From JBLNDG01 sp050261415 (GTDB taxonomy: Bacteria; Bacillota; Clostridia; Lutisporales; Lutisporaceae): DNA of 18,046 bases. Below the pieces are notes generated by a model. That model had not been told where the DNA came from, did not search any database, and saw only the letters and a program-made list of their open reading frames with translations. The stretch is from assembly GCA_050261415.1 (NCBI GenBank), contig JBLNDG010000242.1:1-18046 (forward strand), written 5' to 3'. Of this stretch, positions 5,726 to 14,540 are shown one piece after another (position 1 is the first letter of the stretch; every line of letters begins with the position of its first letter). The translations under genes and the position numbers were made by a program.

Positions 5726-6898
5726 ATGAAAAAGAAAAGTCTGGCATTGTTATTGATTTGTATTTTTATTGTTTCTATTGGGTTAACAGGGTGTGTAAGC
5801 AAGTCCGAACAAACGGCAGCCAGCGCCGGTGACACGATAAAGGTTGGATGGATGGGATCTCTAACCGGTGACCAGGCTGTTTGGGGACAGTGTGAGCTAA
5901 ATACTGTAAAAATGCTTTTTGAAGAAATCAATGCAAAAGGCGGAGTTCTCGGCAAGAAGCTGGAAGTAATCGGATATGACACCAAAGGTGACCCACAAGA
6001 GGCAGTAAATGTTGCTAAGAGACTTACAGGCCAGGATAAGGTCGTAGCAATATTGGGACCCAATGCTAGCGGTAATGCCATTCCTATAGCTCCCGTTCTT
6101 GAGCAGGCTAAAGTTCCGGACATAGCTACAGTTGCAACCAATCCAAAGGTTACTGTCCTTGATGGAAAGGTAAAACCCTATAATTTCAGGGTATGCTTCA
6201 TAGATCCATACCAGGGGGCAGTTGCTGCCGGATATGCGTTTGATGTATTGAAAGCTAAGAATGCCGCTGTATTATATGATGTTGGCGATGACTATTCACA
6301 AGGTTTGACACAGTTCTTTGAAGAGTATTTCGTAAAGAAGGGCGGAACAATTGTTGCAAAAGAAGGCTTCAAATCCGGGGATGTTGATTTCAGGCCCCAG
6401 CTTTCAAAAATAAAAGCAGCCAACCCGGATGTCATATTTATGCCGTACTTCTTTAAGGAAGTCGCTTTAAGCTCCAATCAGGCAAGAGAGCTTGGAATCA
6501 CTGCTACACTGATGGGCGGAGACGGTTGGCCGTCAGAACAACTCCTAAGCATGGCAAAAGATGCTGTCAATGATTCATTCTTCGTAAACCATCTTGATTA
6601 TGACGATCCTGAGGTTCAGGACTTCAAAACCAGATACAAGACAAAATACAGCAAGGACGTTGAACTCAACGGCTACCTTGTGCACGACGCTACACTCATG
6701 CTCGTTGATGCTATGCAAAGAGCCGGGGAAGCTAATTCCGAAAAGATAGCGAAAGCTCTTGAAACAACAGATATAAAGGGTATTACCGGCAAGATAAAGA
6801 TAGGCAAGGATACCCATAATCCCGAAGGTAAAGACGCAGCTATCATAAAGATAGCGGACGGGAAATATGTATTCCAGCAGAAATACTCTGCACAGTAG
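5726..6898 (+). CDS. livK: Branched-chain-amino-acid-type ABC transporter substrate-binding lipoprotein
   Basis: A 390-residue protein. ATG 5726 is chosen because GGGAGGAGG (5711-5719) sits 6 bases before it and MKKK starts a textbook lipoprotein signal; the longer in-frame reading upstream is AT-rich leader. Residues 1-22 are the signal with lipobox LTGC (Cys23 lipidated). The mature part is a type I periplasmic-binding fold: IKVGWMGSLTGDQAVWGQ, INAKGGVLGKKLEVIGYD, VVAILGPNASGNAIPIAPVLEQ, AAVLYDVGDDYSQGL and GYLVHDATLMLVDAMQRAG are characteristic LivK/Peripla_BP_6 segments. It captures substrate outside the membrane and delivers it to LivHM. Branched-chain amino acids are the default guess, but relatives bind amides, urea and other amino acids, so the ligand is not settled. 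First gene of the liv operon. Confidence 0.93.
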   Translation: MKKKSLALLLICIFIVSIGLTGCVSKSEQTAASAGDTIKVGWMGSLTGDQAVWGQCELNTVKMLFEEINAKGGVLGKKLEVIGYDTKGDPQEAVNVAKRLTGQDKVVAILGPNASGNAIPIAPVLEQAKVPDIATVATNPKVTVLDGKVKPYNFRVCFIDPYQGAVAAGYAFDVLKAKNAAVLYDVGDDYSQGLTQFFEEYFVKKGGTIVAKEGFKSGDVDFRPQLSKIKAANPDVIFMPYFFKEVALSSNQARELGITATLMGGDGWPSEQLLSMAKDAVNDSFFVNHLDYDDPEVQDFKTRYKTKYSKDVELNGYLVHDATLMLVDAMQRAGEANSEKIAKALETTDIKGITGKIKIGKDTHNPEGKDAAIIKIADGKYVFQQKYSAQ

Positions 6899-6920
6899 CA
6901 TATATTAAAAGCAGTTTATA

Positions 6921-6950
6921 TAGAGCAGAAGGTTTCACCCTTCTGCTCTA
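6921..6950 (+). other. Intercistronic hairpin between livK and livH
   Basis: TAGAGCAGAAGG (6921-6932) and CCTTCTGCTCTA (6939-6950) form a perfect 12-bp stem with a 6-base loop, and no U-tract follows (AACATATCGA). It is better read as a 3'-protective or partial-attenuation structure that keeps binding-protein mRNA more abundant than permease mRNA, as in other importer operons, than as a full terminator. Confidence 0.7.
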
Positions 6951-6974
6951 AACATATCGAGGAGAGGAATTAGA

Positions 6975-7859
6975 ATGACTCAATTCTTACAACAACTGAT
7001 AAACGGGCTTTCTATAGGAAGCGTGTATGCCCTGATGGCAGTGGGATACTCCCTTGTTTACAGCATAATGAATTTCAGCAACTTTGCCCACGGCGGGGTA
7101 ATTATGTTCGGTGCATATTTCGGATACTTCTTCCTGACATTATACCATTTGTCCTTCCCTGTAGCTTTTATCGGGGCGGCAGTATGCACTGCAATACTTG
7201 CGGTATTGATTGAAAGGGCTGCATATAAGCCTTTAAGGGAAAGGAAGGCACCCTTCCTGTATTTTATAATATCTGCGATGGGTGCATCAATTTTCCTTGA
7301 AAACCTCGTAATAGCAATTCCTTCTATAGGCCCGACCTTCAGGACCTACCCTGAGATATTCTCGAAGCATCCCTTTGAGCTTGGGGAATTGGCTGTTGGA
7401 AGGCTTGATACCTTAATGTTCGTCATCTCGGCAATATGCCTTTTATCCTTGATTTATATAATTGACCATACGAAGCTCGGAAAGGCCATACAAGCAACAG
7501 CCTACAATGTTAAAGCCAGCACCCTTATGGGTGTGAACACCGACTTCATAATAGTTGTTATTTTCCTTATGGGAGGCTTTCTTGCCGGTATTGCAGGCGT
7601 CCTGTTCGGAATGAAGTATACTGTTTATCCTCAAATAGGCAATATAACCATCAAATCCTTCATTGCCGCAGTCTTCGGAGGCCTGGGAAGCCTACCGGGA
7701 GCTGTGATCGGTTCGGTCCTGCTTGGGCTTATTGAAACCTTTACATCCGGGTATTTCTCTTCACAGTTCAGGGACCTTATAGCCTTTGCACTTTTGATCA
7801 CAGTACTAATATTCAGGCCTATGGGACTTATGGGCAAGACTACTGGGGACAAAGCGTAA
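6975..7859 (+). CDS. livH: Branched-chain-amino-acid-type ABC transporter permease
   Basis: A 294-residue integral membrane protein, ATG 6975 with GGAGAGG (6961-6967) at 7 bases. It begins QFLQQLINGLSIGSVYALMAVGYSLVYS, the typical LivH opening, followed by NFAHGGVIMFGAYFGY and about eight hydrophobic segments. A conserved cytoplasmic stretch SFIAAVFGGLGSLPGAVIGS (about 225-245) is the family's ATPase-contact loop. Together with LivM it forms the translocation channel of the importer. It ends 15 bases before livM. Length and order match the BPD_transp_2 family. Confidence 0.95.
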   Translation: MTQFLQQLINGLSIGSVYALMAVGYSLVYSIMNFSNFAHGGVIMFGAYFGYFFLTLYHLSFPVAFIGAAVCTAILAVLIERAAYKPLRERKAPFLYFIISAMGASIFLENLVIAIPSIGPTFRTYPEIFSKHPFELGELAVGRLDTLMFVISAICLLSLIYIIDHTKLGKAIQATAYNVKASTLMGVNTDFIIVVIFLMGGFLAGIAGVLFGMKYTVYPQIGNITIKSFIAAVFGGLGSLPGAVIGSVLLGLIETFTSGYFSSQFRDLIAFALLITVLIFRPMGLMGKTTGDKA

Positions 7860-7874
7860 AGGAGGGCAGCATAA

Positions 7875-8771
7875 ATGGGAAATGAGTATATTAAAGGCAT
7901 ACTTATACTGGCTGGGATAAATCTTATGACTGTGCTCGGACTTTCCCTATTGACAGGCTTCACTGGGCTGTTCTCCTTTGGCCACGCAGGTTTTATGGCA
8001 ATAGGAGGCTACACTACCGCCATGATGACGGTGAAATTCCACTGGCCTTTCATACCGGCTTTACTGGCGGGTGCTCTGGCGGCTTCAATTGTAAGTGCCT
8101 TTATAGGCGGGCTCACATTGAATCTGAAGGGAGATTATTTTTGTATCGCTACCCTGGGTTTCGGCGAGGCAATAAGGCTTATACTTGATAATGTGCAGTA
8201 TTTCGGCGGTGCAAGAGGCTGGCCCGGAATCCCCGCATATACGAATATATGGAATGTCCTTCTCATAAACCTCCTGGCGGTTATAATACTGGCAAACCTT
8301 ATCCGCTCCCGCCACGGAAGAAATATGATCGCTATACGGGAAGAAGAGCTTGCCTCACAGATAATAGGAATTAATGTATTCAAATACAAACTGACCTCGC
8401 TTATGATAAGTGCTGCATATGCAGGCATAGCCGGAGGCTTGATGGCTCATTACATGACATTCCTTCAGCCTAAAATGTTCAGCCTTGCCAAATCTACAGA
8501 GCTTACCATAATTGTCATATTCGGAGGGCTGGGAAGTATTTCAGGAAGCGTCCTGGGAGCCCTGGTTCTTACATCTCTTCCTGAAATACTGAGGGCATTC
8601 TCCCAATGGAGACTTGTTTTCTATGGCTTGGCCGTTATATTCATTATGATATCCAGACCGGAGGGACTAATGGGAGGCTATGAGCTTACTCCTTCAAGCA
8701 TGAAGAAATTGATACGGAGCCTCTCTGCAAAAAGGCAAAGCAAGCTTCAAAGCGCAGGAGGTGGTAAATGA
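7875..8771 (+). CDS. livM: Branched-chain-amino-acid-type ABC transporter permease
   Basis: A 298-residue membrane protein, ATG 7875 with GGAGGG (7861-7866). Family marks are GLSLLTGFTGLFSFGHAGFMAIGGY near the N-terminus, GDYFCIATLGFGEAIRLIL in the middle, and the ATPase-coupling loop VIFGGLGSISGSVLGALV (about 215-232), with several transmembrane helices between. A basic tail (SAKRQSK) faces the cytoplasm. This is the second half of the channel with LivH. Its TGA (8769-8771) is one base before the livG start, so the two are probably translationally coupled. Confidence 0.95.
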   Translation: MGNEYIKGILILAGINLMTVLGLSLLTGFTGLFSFGHAGFMAIGGYTTAMMTVKFHWPFIPALLAGALAASIVSAFIGGLTLNLKGDYFCIATLGFGEAIRLILDNVQYFGGARGWPGIPAYTNIWNVLLINLLAVIILANLIRSRHGRNMIAIREEELASQIIGINVFKYKLTSLMISAAYAGIAGGLMAHYMTFLQPKMFSLAKSTELTIIVIFGGLGSISGSVLGALVLTSLPEILRAFSQWRLVFYGLAVIFIMISRPEGLMGGYELTPSSMKKLIRSLSAKRQSKLQSAGGGK

Positions 8772-8772
8772 T

Positions 8773-9537
8773 ATGAACATACTTAAGCTTAAAGGCCTGA
8801 CCAAAACCTTCGGCGGGTTGACCGCAGTTGGAGACATCAATTTTAATGTTTTAAAGGACAGCATAACAGGACTTATAGGTCCCAATGGGGCAGGCAAGAC
8901 TACGATTTTCAACCTTATCACAGGCATATATAAGGTAAGCAGCGGGAGCATTGTTTTTGACGGGAAGGATATAACCAACAAGGAACCATACCTTATAGCG
9001 GAGGCAGGTATTACAAGGACCTTCCAGAATATAAGGCTGTTCAAGAAACTGACGGTTTATGAAAATGTGCTGACTGCATGCCATTACAATGCGGAATATT
9101 CCATTTTGGATTCAGTACTCAGGCTGCCGAAACTCAGGAAGGAAGAGTGGCTTTTAAAGGAGCAAGCTTCTGAACTCCTTGAGATAATGGGGCTTTCCAC
9201 AATGAAGGAACTGGTAGCCAATAACCTGCCCTACGGCCTGCAAAGAAGGCTGGAGATCGCCCGTGCTCTCGCGCTGAACCCGAAGCTTCTACTTCTTGAT
9301 GAACCGGCTGCAGGAATGAACCCTGACGAAACCGAGCAGCTAATGAAGCTGATATCGGAAATAAGGAGCAAATTCAAGCTTACAGTGCTTATAATAGAGC
9401 ACCATATGGACCTCATAATGGGTGTATGCGAAAACATAATGGTGCTGAATTTCGGGTGTAAGCTTGCGGAAGGAACCCCCAAGGACATCCAGAACAATAA
9501 GTCGGTAATTGAAGCATATTTGGGGGTGGAGGGGTAA
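8773..9537 (+). CDS. livG: Branched-chain-amino-acid-type ABC transporter ATPase
   Basis: 254 residues from ATG 8773. The in-frame GTG at 8761 overlaps the AGGAGG ribosome site (8756-8761) and is rejected; the spacing to ATG is 11 bases, slightly long. Walker A is GPNGAGKT (36-43), the Q-loop is TRTFQNIRLF (Gln85), the signature is the LivG-typical LPYGLQRRLEIARAL (from 152) in place of LSGGQ, Walker B is LLLLDEP (Asp176, Glu177), and the switch His210 is in IIEHHMD. Residues around 104-135 form the insertion usual for LivG. It powers uptake as a heterodimer with LivF on the cytoplasmic face. livF starts 2 bases after its stop. Confidence 0.95.
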   Translation: MNILKLKGLTKTFGGLTAVGDINFNVLKDSITGLIGPNGAGKTTIFNLITGIYKVSSGSIVFDGKDITNKEPYLIAEAGITRTFQNIRLFKKLTVYENVLTACHYNAEYSILDSVLRLPKLRKEEWLLKEQASELLEIMGLSTMKELVANNLPYGLQRRLEIARALALNPKLLLLDEPAAGMNPDETEQLMKLISEIRSKFKLTVLIIEHHMDLIMGVCENIMVLNFGCKLAEGTPKDIQNNKSVIEAYLGVEG

Positions 9538-9539
9538 TT

Positions 9540-10247
9540 ATGCTTAATGTAGATAACCTGCATATATACTACGGGGGCATACATGCATTAAAGGGTGTAT
9601 CCCTGGAGGTAAAGCAGGGTGAAATAGTTACAATCATAGGCTCCAATGGAGCCGGAAAATCCACCCTGCTGAATACTATTTCCGGATTCCTTAAATACAA
9701 GGATGGTGAAATATACTACAAGGGCAATAAGCTGTACGGCAGTCCCAGCAAGATTGTAAAGCTCGGAATAAGCCATGTTCCTGAAGGCAGGCTGGTCTTC
9801 GCGAATCTGACGGTTCTTGATAACCTGATGATGGGAGCTTACTTAAGGAAGGACAAAAACTCCATTAAGGAGGACCTGGATAAAGTATTTGCTCTTTTCC
9901 CCAGGCTTAAGGAAAGGGAGAAACAGGCAGCAGGCACCTTAAGCGGAGGAGAGCAGCAGATGCTTGCCATGGGCAGAGGGCTGATGGGCAGTCCCGAAAT
10001 AATGCTCCTCGATGAGCCTTCCCTTGGACTGGCACCTCTCCTGGTGCAAACCGTCTTTGACATAATACTTGGTATAAGAAAAATGGGAAAAACAATACTC
10101 CTTGTAGAGCAAAACGCATATAAGGCTTTGTCCATTGCCGACAGAGCCTATGTGCTGGAGCAGGGCAGGATAACCATGGAAGGGAAGGCCGGCACAATAG
10201 CAGCCAATCCGGGTATTCAGGAAGCATACCTGGGCTCAAAGAAATAA
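9540..10247 (+). CDS. livF: Branched-chain-amino-acid-type ABC transporter ATPase
   Basis: 235 residues, ATG 9540, with a purine-rich GGAGGGG site inside the end of livG. Walker A is GSNGAGKS (34-41), the signature is LSGGEQQMLAMGRGL (from 134), Walker B is IMLLDEPSLGLAP (Asp158, Glu159), and the H-loop region reads LLVEQNAYKAL, where Gln replaces the switch His as is normal in LivF. The C-terminus NPGIQEAYLGSKK matches the family. It pairs with LivG. Last gene of the operon; a terminator starts about 26 bases later. Confidence 0.95.
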   Translation: MLNVDNLHIYYGGIHALKGVSLEVKQGEIVTIIGSNGAGKSTLLNTISGFLKYKDGEIYYKGNKLYGSPSKIVKLGISHVPEGRLVFANLTVLDNLMMGAYLRKDKNSIKEDLDKVFALFPRLKEREKQAAGTLSGGEQQMLAMGRGLMGSPEIMLLDEPSLGLAPLLVQTVFDIILGIRKMGKTILLVEQNAYKALSIADRAYVLEQGRITMEGKAGTIAANPGIQEAYLGSKK

Positions 10248-10273
10248 TCAAAACCAAATATAGCAGCTAAAGC

Positions 10274-10313
10274 ATGCACCTTCTGTCAAAATCACGGCAG
10301 AAGGTGCATTTTT
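10274..10313 (+). terminator. Terminator of the liv operon
   Basis: ATGCACCTTCTG (10274-10285) and CAGAAGGTGCAT (10298-10309) form a perfect 12-bp stem with a 12-base loop and a five-T tail (10309-10313). Confidence 0.88.
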
Positions 10314-10317
10314 AGTG

Positions 10318-10343
10318 GACATTCTACCGCAGTAGAATCAGTC
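10318..10343 (+). other. Second hairpin after the liv terminator
   Basis: ATTCTAC (10321-10327) and GTAGAAT (10332-10338) form a perfect 7-bp stem with a CGCA loop; GAC (10318-10320) and GTC (10341-10343) can extend it past a two-base bulge. No T-tract follows. No open reading frame or gene is recognisable here. Confidence 0.5.
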
Positions 10344-10378
10344 AAAAGCGAGGAGGCTCGATGCCTCCGAGCTTTTAT
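10344..10378 (+). terminator. Third hairpin, terminator-like, with a tandem GA internal loop
   Basis: AAAAGC (10344-10349) pairs with GCTTTT (10371-10376), and GGAGGC (10352-10357) pairs with GCCTCC (10363-10368) around TCGAT. The two helices are separated by symmetric GA/GA, which could form tandem sheared G-A pairs. The TTTTATT tail makes it a second possible stop for read-through from liv. Confidence 0.6.
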
Positions 10379-10409
10379 TCAAAACCGCCATGCTTAATTT
10401 GTCCATATA

Positions 10410-10418
10410 TGTTATAAT
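10410..10418 (+). promoter_or_regulatory. Extended -10 promoter of the miaB-mutS-mutL-miaA operon
   Basis: TGTTATAAT is a perfect extended -10 (TG-N-TATAAT). No good -35 hexamer is seen at 16-18 bases, as is usual for extended -10 promoters. A second TATAAT lies at 10432-10437. Both are within 70 bases of the miaB start. Confidence 0.65.
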
Positions 10419-10477
10419 ATGAACAGTAAAATATAATACTGTAAATACAGACTAAATATATATTTGAGGATGATTAT

Positions 10478-11923
10478 ATGTCAGAAAGAAAAGCAGCAGT
10501 TGCAGTTTCCAATGAAGAACTGATGAAGCAAAAGGAAATAGCTGCAAGAATCAGACAAAACAACGAAATGGAGCAGCTAAAGACAGGCAAGCAAAAGTTT
10601 ATGCATGTCATTACCTTCGGTTGCCAGCAGAACAATTCCGACTCGGAAAAAATAATGGGCCTGCTGGTGCAAATGGGCTATACCCATATAGATGATAAAG
10701 AAAAAGCGGACGTCATTATAATCAATACCTGCTGTGTAAGGGAGAATGCAGAGCTTAAGCTGTACGGCAACATTGGCGACCTGAAGCGCCTCAAACAGGC
10801 CAACCCCGGACTCATTATAGGAGTGTGCGGCTGCATGATGCAGCAGGAGCATGCCGTTGAAATGATACGTAAGAAGTACCGGTATGTTGACCTCATATTC
10901 GGTACCCATAACTTTTACAAGCTTCCCGAGCTTCTCGAACGTTCAATGAATGAAAAGTATACCCTGATTGATATTATGAACACCGACGGCGTAATAGTGG
11001 AAGACTTACCTACACTCAGGGAAGAAAAATTCAAGGCCTGGATTACGATTATGTACGGCTGCAACAATTTTTGCTCATACTGTATAGTACCTTACGTAAG
11101 AGGCCGCGAGAGAAGCAGGCTGCCGGAAGATATAATAAGCGAAATAAAGGAGCTTGCCGCAGAAGGCTGCAAGGAAGTAACACTTCTTGGGCAGAATGTT
11201 AATTCTTATGGGAAAGACCTCGAACTTGAAGTAGATTTTGCAGACCTCATCAGGATGGTTAATGAAGTATATGGTATAGAGCGCATAAGATTCATGACCT
11301 CCCATCCCAAGGATATATCCGACAAGCTTATATATGCCATGAGGGACTGCAGCAAGGTATGCGAGCAGCTTCATATACCATTTCAGGCCGGCAGCAATGA
11401 AATTTTGAAAAAAATGAATAGAAAATATACAAAAGAGGAATACCTTAAAAAGGTAAATAAGGCAAAAGAGGAAATACCTGGCTTGGCTCTGAGCACTGAT
11501 ATCATAGTAGGCTTCCCCGGCGAGACAGACAAGGATTTTGAAGAAACCCTCGATGTAGTCCGGGAGGTTGAGTTCGACCAGATATTCATGTTCATATATT
11601 CAAAGAGAAGGGGCACCCCCGCAGCAGAAATTGAGGATCCTGTCGGCTATGAGGAGAAGCACCGGAATTTTGAAAAGCTTGTACAGCTTCAGAACAGCAT
11701 ATCCAAGAAGCTTAACGATACGTACATGAATAAGGTAGTAGAGGTTCTTGTAGAAGGCTACAGCAAAAATGACCCGAATAAATACACAGGCAGGACCAGA
11801 ACCGGAAAGGTTGTCAATTTCGACGGAAAAGACGGTATAATAGGGAAGCTCGTAAATGTTAAAATAAACGAAATACATTCATGGTTCTTGAACGGTAGTA
11901 TGTTTGACGAGGTGAAGCAGTAA
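10478..11923 (+). CDS. miaB: tRNA-2-methylthio-N6-dimethylallyladenosine synthase MiaB
   Basis: 481 residues, ATG 10478 with GAGGA (10466-10470). After about 40 charged residues comes the UPF0004 domain with its three iron-sulfur cysteines: Cys49 (TFGCQQNNSDSE), Cys85 (NTCCVRENAE) and Cys119 (VCGCMMQQ). The radical-SAM core follows with C195-x3-C199-x2-C202 (YGCNNFCSYCIVPYVRGRERSR). A C-terminal TRAM domain (about 408-470) binds tRNA. The enzyme adds the methylthio group to i6A37 in tRNAs reading UNN codons, using two 4Fe-4S clusters and SAM. QQNNSDSE instead of the common QMNxxDSE is a small variation. It overlaps mutS by one base (TAATG), and miaA, which makes its substrate, is three genes downstream. 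Confidence 0.96.
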   Translation: MSERKAAVAVSNEELMKQKEIAARIRQNNEMEQLKTGKQKFMHVITFGCQQNNSDSEKIMGLLVQMGYTHIDDKEKADVIIINTCCVRENAELKLYGNIGDLKRLKQANPGLIIGVCGCMMQQEHAVEMIRKKYRYVDLIFGTHNFYKLPELLERSMNEKYTLIDIMNTDGVIVEDLPTLREEKFKAWITIMYGCNNFCSYCIVPYVRGRERSRLPEDIISEIKELAAEGCKEVTLLGQNVNSYGKDLELEVDFADLIRMVNEVYGIERIRFMTSHPKDISDKLIYAMRDCSKVCEQLHIPFQAGSNEILKKMNRKYTKEEYLKKVNKAKEEIPGLALSTDIIVGFPGETDKDFEETLDVVREVEFDQIFMFIYSKRRGTPAAEIEDPVGYEEKHRNFEKLVQLQNSISKKLNDTYMNKVVEVLVEGYSKNDPNKYTGRTRTGKVVNFDGKDGIIGKLVNVKINEIHSWFLNGSMFDEVKQ

Positions 11924-14526
11924 TGGCACAGATGACTCCGATGATGCAGCAGTATCTGGAGATAAAGAATCAGCATAAGGACAAAATATTATTTTTCCGG
12001 CTTGGAGATTTCTATGAGATGTTTTTTGATGATGCGCTGACCGCATCAAAGGAACTTGAAATAACATTAACCGGAAGGGACTGCGGCCAGGAAGAGAGGG
12101 CGCCGATGTGCGGAGTGCCCTATCACGCTGCAGAAACCTATATAGCAAAGCTTATAGAGAAGAATTACAAGGTAGCAATATGCGAGCAGGTTGAGGACCC
12201 CGCACTGGCCAAGGGCATAGTTAAAAGGGAAGTTATCAGGATAGTTACCCCGGGTACAATCCTTGACAGCTCCATGCTCGACGAAAGAAACAACAATTAC
12301 CTTATGAGCCTTTATACAGATAATAAAAATATAGCGATTTCCTATGTTGATTTGTCTACAGGGGAATTCTTCTGCACAAATACCGAGCTTGGAGAAATAA
12401 ACACAATAAAGAGTGAAATAAACAGGATTAATCCTGCTGAAATAATAGCAAATACAGAGTTTGCAGATATCAAGTCTTTATACCCGGCATATAATACGCT
12501 GGATAAGAAGTATTTTGACCAGGGCGACTGCACCAGAAGGCTTAAAAGGCAGTTTGGCGTTTCAAACCTTGAAGGGCTTGGCATAGATAATGAAGGCCTT
12601 CTCCGGAGTTCAGGAGCAGCACTTTTGTATTTGGATGAAATTCAAAAGGTCAATCTCTCGAATATTAACTATATTAAAAACTACAGTATCAGCAGCTTTA
12701 TGATATTGGACCAGAATACAAGGAGAAACCTGGAGCTTTCCGAAACAATAAGGGGAAAGTCCAGAAAGGGCGCTCTGCTTTCTGTAATAGACAAGACCTC
12801 GACTGCCATGGGCGGCAGGAAGCTAAAGAGCTGGCTTGAAAAACCCCTGCTCAGCATCACTGATATAAACAACAGGCTGGATGCTGTCGATGAGCTCTTT
12901 AATGAATTTCTGAAGAGGGAAGAAATAAAAGAATACCTGAAAAGCATGTATGACATCGAAAGACTTGGCAGCAGGATAGCATTGGGCACCGCCAATGCGA
13001 AAGACCTGGTAGCCTTCAAGCATTCAATCAGGAACCTTCCCTATATAAAAAACATGCTCTCGGATAGTACAAGCATACTGCTCAAAGAAATGCTTGATAA
13101 CCTTGATTTGCTTGAGGATATATATGCCTTGATTGAAAAATCAATACAGGATGATCCGTCTTTTACCTTAAGGGAAGGAAATCTTATCAAGGACGGCTAT
13201 CTGGAAGAGCTGGACAAGATAAGAAGTGCGTCAGTCAACGGCAAGCAGTGGATTGCGGAGCTTGAGCACCAGGAGAAGGAGAAAACCGGTATCAAGTCCT
13301 TAAAAATAGGCTTCAACAAGGTGTTCGGATACTATATCGATATTACGAAGTCGAACATTTCCTCGGTTCCTGACTATTTTATCAGAAAGCAGACCCTTTC
13401 CAACTCAGAGAGGTATATAACTCCTGAACTCAAAAAGCTTGAGGATATGGTGCTTGGTGCCGAAGAAAAGCTTATAGAACTCGAGTATCAGACCTTCATA
13501 ACTATAAGAAGTGAGATTGCAGGGCACATAAAGAGGATACAGAAAACCGCTTCCTACCTGTCCGATTTGGACTGCATCTGTTCTCTTGCCGAAGTATCAC
13601 AGAAGAACAACTATGTGCGGCCGGTAGTCAACAATGACAGCAGGATCGTTATCACCAACGGCAGGCATCCGGTTGTAGAGAATCAGAATACAGAGTTGAA
13701 ATTCGTACCCAACGATACGGAGCTTGACTGCGAAGAAAACAGGATGCTTATAATTACTGGCCCCAACATGGCAGGTAAATCAACGTATATGAGGCAGGTA
13801 GCACTTATCACCTTAATGGCTCAAATAGGCTGCTTTGTACCTGCTTCAAAAGCCGAAATCGGAGTTGTAGACAGGATATTTACCAGAGTCGGCGCTTCTG
13901 ACGACCTTGCATCGGGTCAAAGTACATTTATGGTGGAAATGAGCGAGCTTGCAAATATAATAAACAATGCAACAAGCAAAAGCCTGGTTATACTGGACGA
14001 AATAGGAAGAGGAACAAGCACCTTCGACGGTTTGAGCATTGCCTGGTCTGTAGTTGAATATATAGCAGACAAAGCGAAGCTTGGAGCAAAGACACTTTTT
14101 GCAACCCATTACCACGAGCTTACCGAACTTGAGGACAAGATCGAAGGAGTAAAGAATTACTGTGTAACAGTTGAAGAAAAGGGCAAAGACATCGTTTTCC
14201 TGAGGAAGATAGCACGGGGCGGGGCAAATGGAAGTTATGGAATCCATGTTGCCCGGCTTGCAGGCATTCCTGAAGCAGTTTTGGAAAGGTCCTCGGAAAT
14301 ACTGTCAGTGCTTGAAAAATCAGATAAAAACAACCAGACGGAAATAAACGTAAAACACAGGAGAAAAAAGCCGTCTCTTAACGATTTCGAACCAAACCTG
14401 TTCAATTACGGCAGTTTCTCACTCATTGACGAGATAAAGGGGCTGGATCTTGGGAACATGACACCGATGCAGGCTCTTAACAAACTGCTTGAACTGCAGG
14501 GTAAATCAAAGGAATTGCAAGAATAG
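11923..14526 (+). CDS. mutS: DNA mismatch repair protein MutS
   Basis: 867 residues, ATG 11923 sharing its A with the miaB stop; GAGGTGA (11909-11915) lies 7 bases upstream inside miaB. Domain I holds the mismatch-reading F30-Y31-E32 (GDFYEMFF). Connector, lever and clamp domains follow, with GFNKVFGYYIDITKSN around 465-480. The ATPase has Walker A GPNMAGKS (613-620), Walker B LVILDEIGRG (Asp692, Glu693) and ATHYHEL (727-733); the helix-turn-helix end contains HVARLAGIPEAVLERS. The C-terminal tail ends MTPMQALNKLLELQGK, the usual dimer-stabilising helix. It recognises base mismatches and small loops and recruits MutL. Length is normal for bacterial MutS1, and no motif is damaged. mutL starts 14 bases after its TAG. 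Confidence 0.98.
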   Translation: MAQMTPMMQQYLEIKNQHKDKILFFRLGDFYEMFFDDALTASKELEITLTGRDCGQEERAPMCGVPYHAAETYIAKLIEKNYKVAICEQVEDPALAKGIVKREVIRIVTPGTILDSSMLDERNNNYLMSLYTDNKNIAISYVDLSTGEFFCTNTELGEINTIKSEINRINPAEIIANTEFADIKSLYPAYNTLDKKYFDQGDCTRRLKRQFGVSNLEGLGIDNEGLLRSSGAALLYLDEIQKVNLSNINYIKNYSISSFMILDQNTRRNLELSETIRGKSRKGALLSVIDKTSTAMGGRKLKSWLEKPLLSITDINNRLDAVDELFNEFLKREEIKEYLKSMYDIERLGSRIALGTANAKDLVAFKHSIRNLPYIKNMLSDSTSILLKEMLDNLDLLEDIYALIEKSIQDDPSFTLREGNLIKDGYLEELDKIRSASVNGKQWIAELEHQEKEKTGIKSLKIGFNKVFGYYIDITKSNISSVPDYFIRKQTLSNSERYITPELKKLEDMVLGAEEKLIELEYQTFITIRSEIAGHIKRIQKTASYLSDLDCICSLAEVSQKNNYVRPVVNNDSRIVITNGRHPVVENQNTELKFVPNDTELDCEENRMLIITGPNMAGKSTYMRQVALITLMAQIGCFVPASKAEIGVVDRIFTRVGASDDLASGQSTFMVEMSELANIINNATSKSLVILDEIGRGTSTFDGLSIAWSVVEYIADKAKLGAKTLFATHYHELTELEDKIEGVKNYCVTVEEKGKDIVFLRKIARGGANGSYGIHVARLAGIPEAVLERSSEILSVLEKSDKNNQTEINVKHRRKKPSLNDFEPNLFNYGSFSLIDEIKGLDLGNMTPMQALNKLLELQGKSKELQE

Positions 14527-14540
14527 CGAGGTATTCAAAT

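Noticed and set aside
9228..9252. LivG lacks the LSGGQ signature
   Set aside because: The sequence LPYGLQRRLEIARAL is the normal variant in LivG ATPases, so this is not a defect.
13846..14247. 133-codon minus-strand open frame inside mutS
   Set aside because: It lies fully antisense to the conserved ATPase domain and shows no recognisable protein features.
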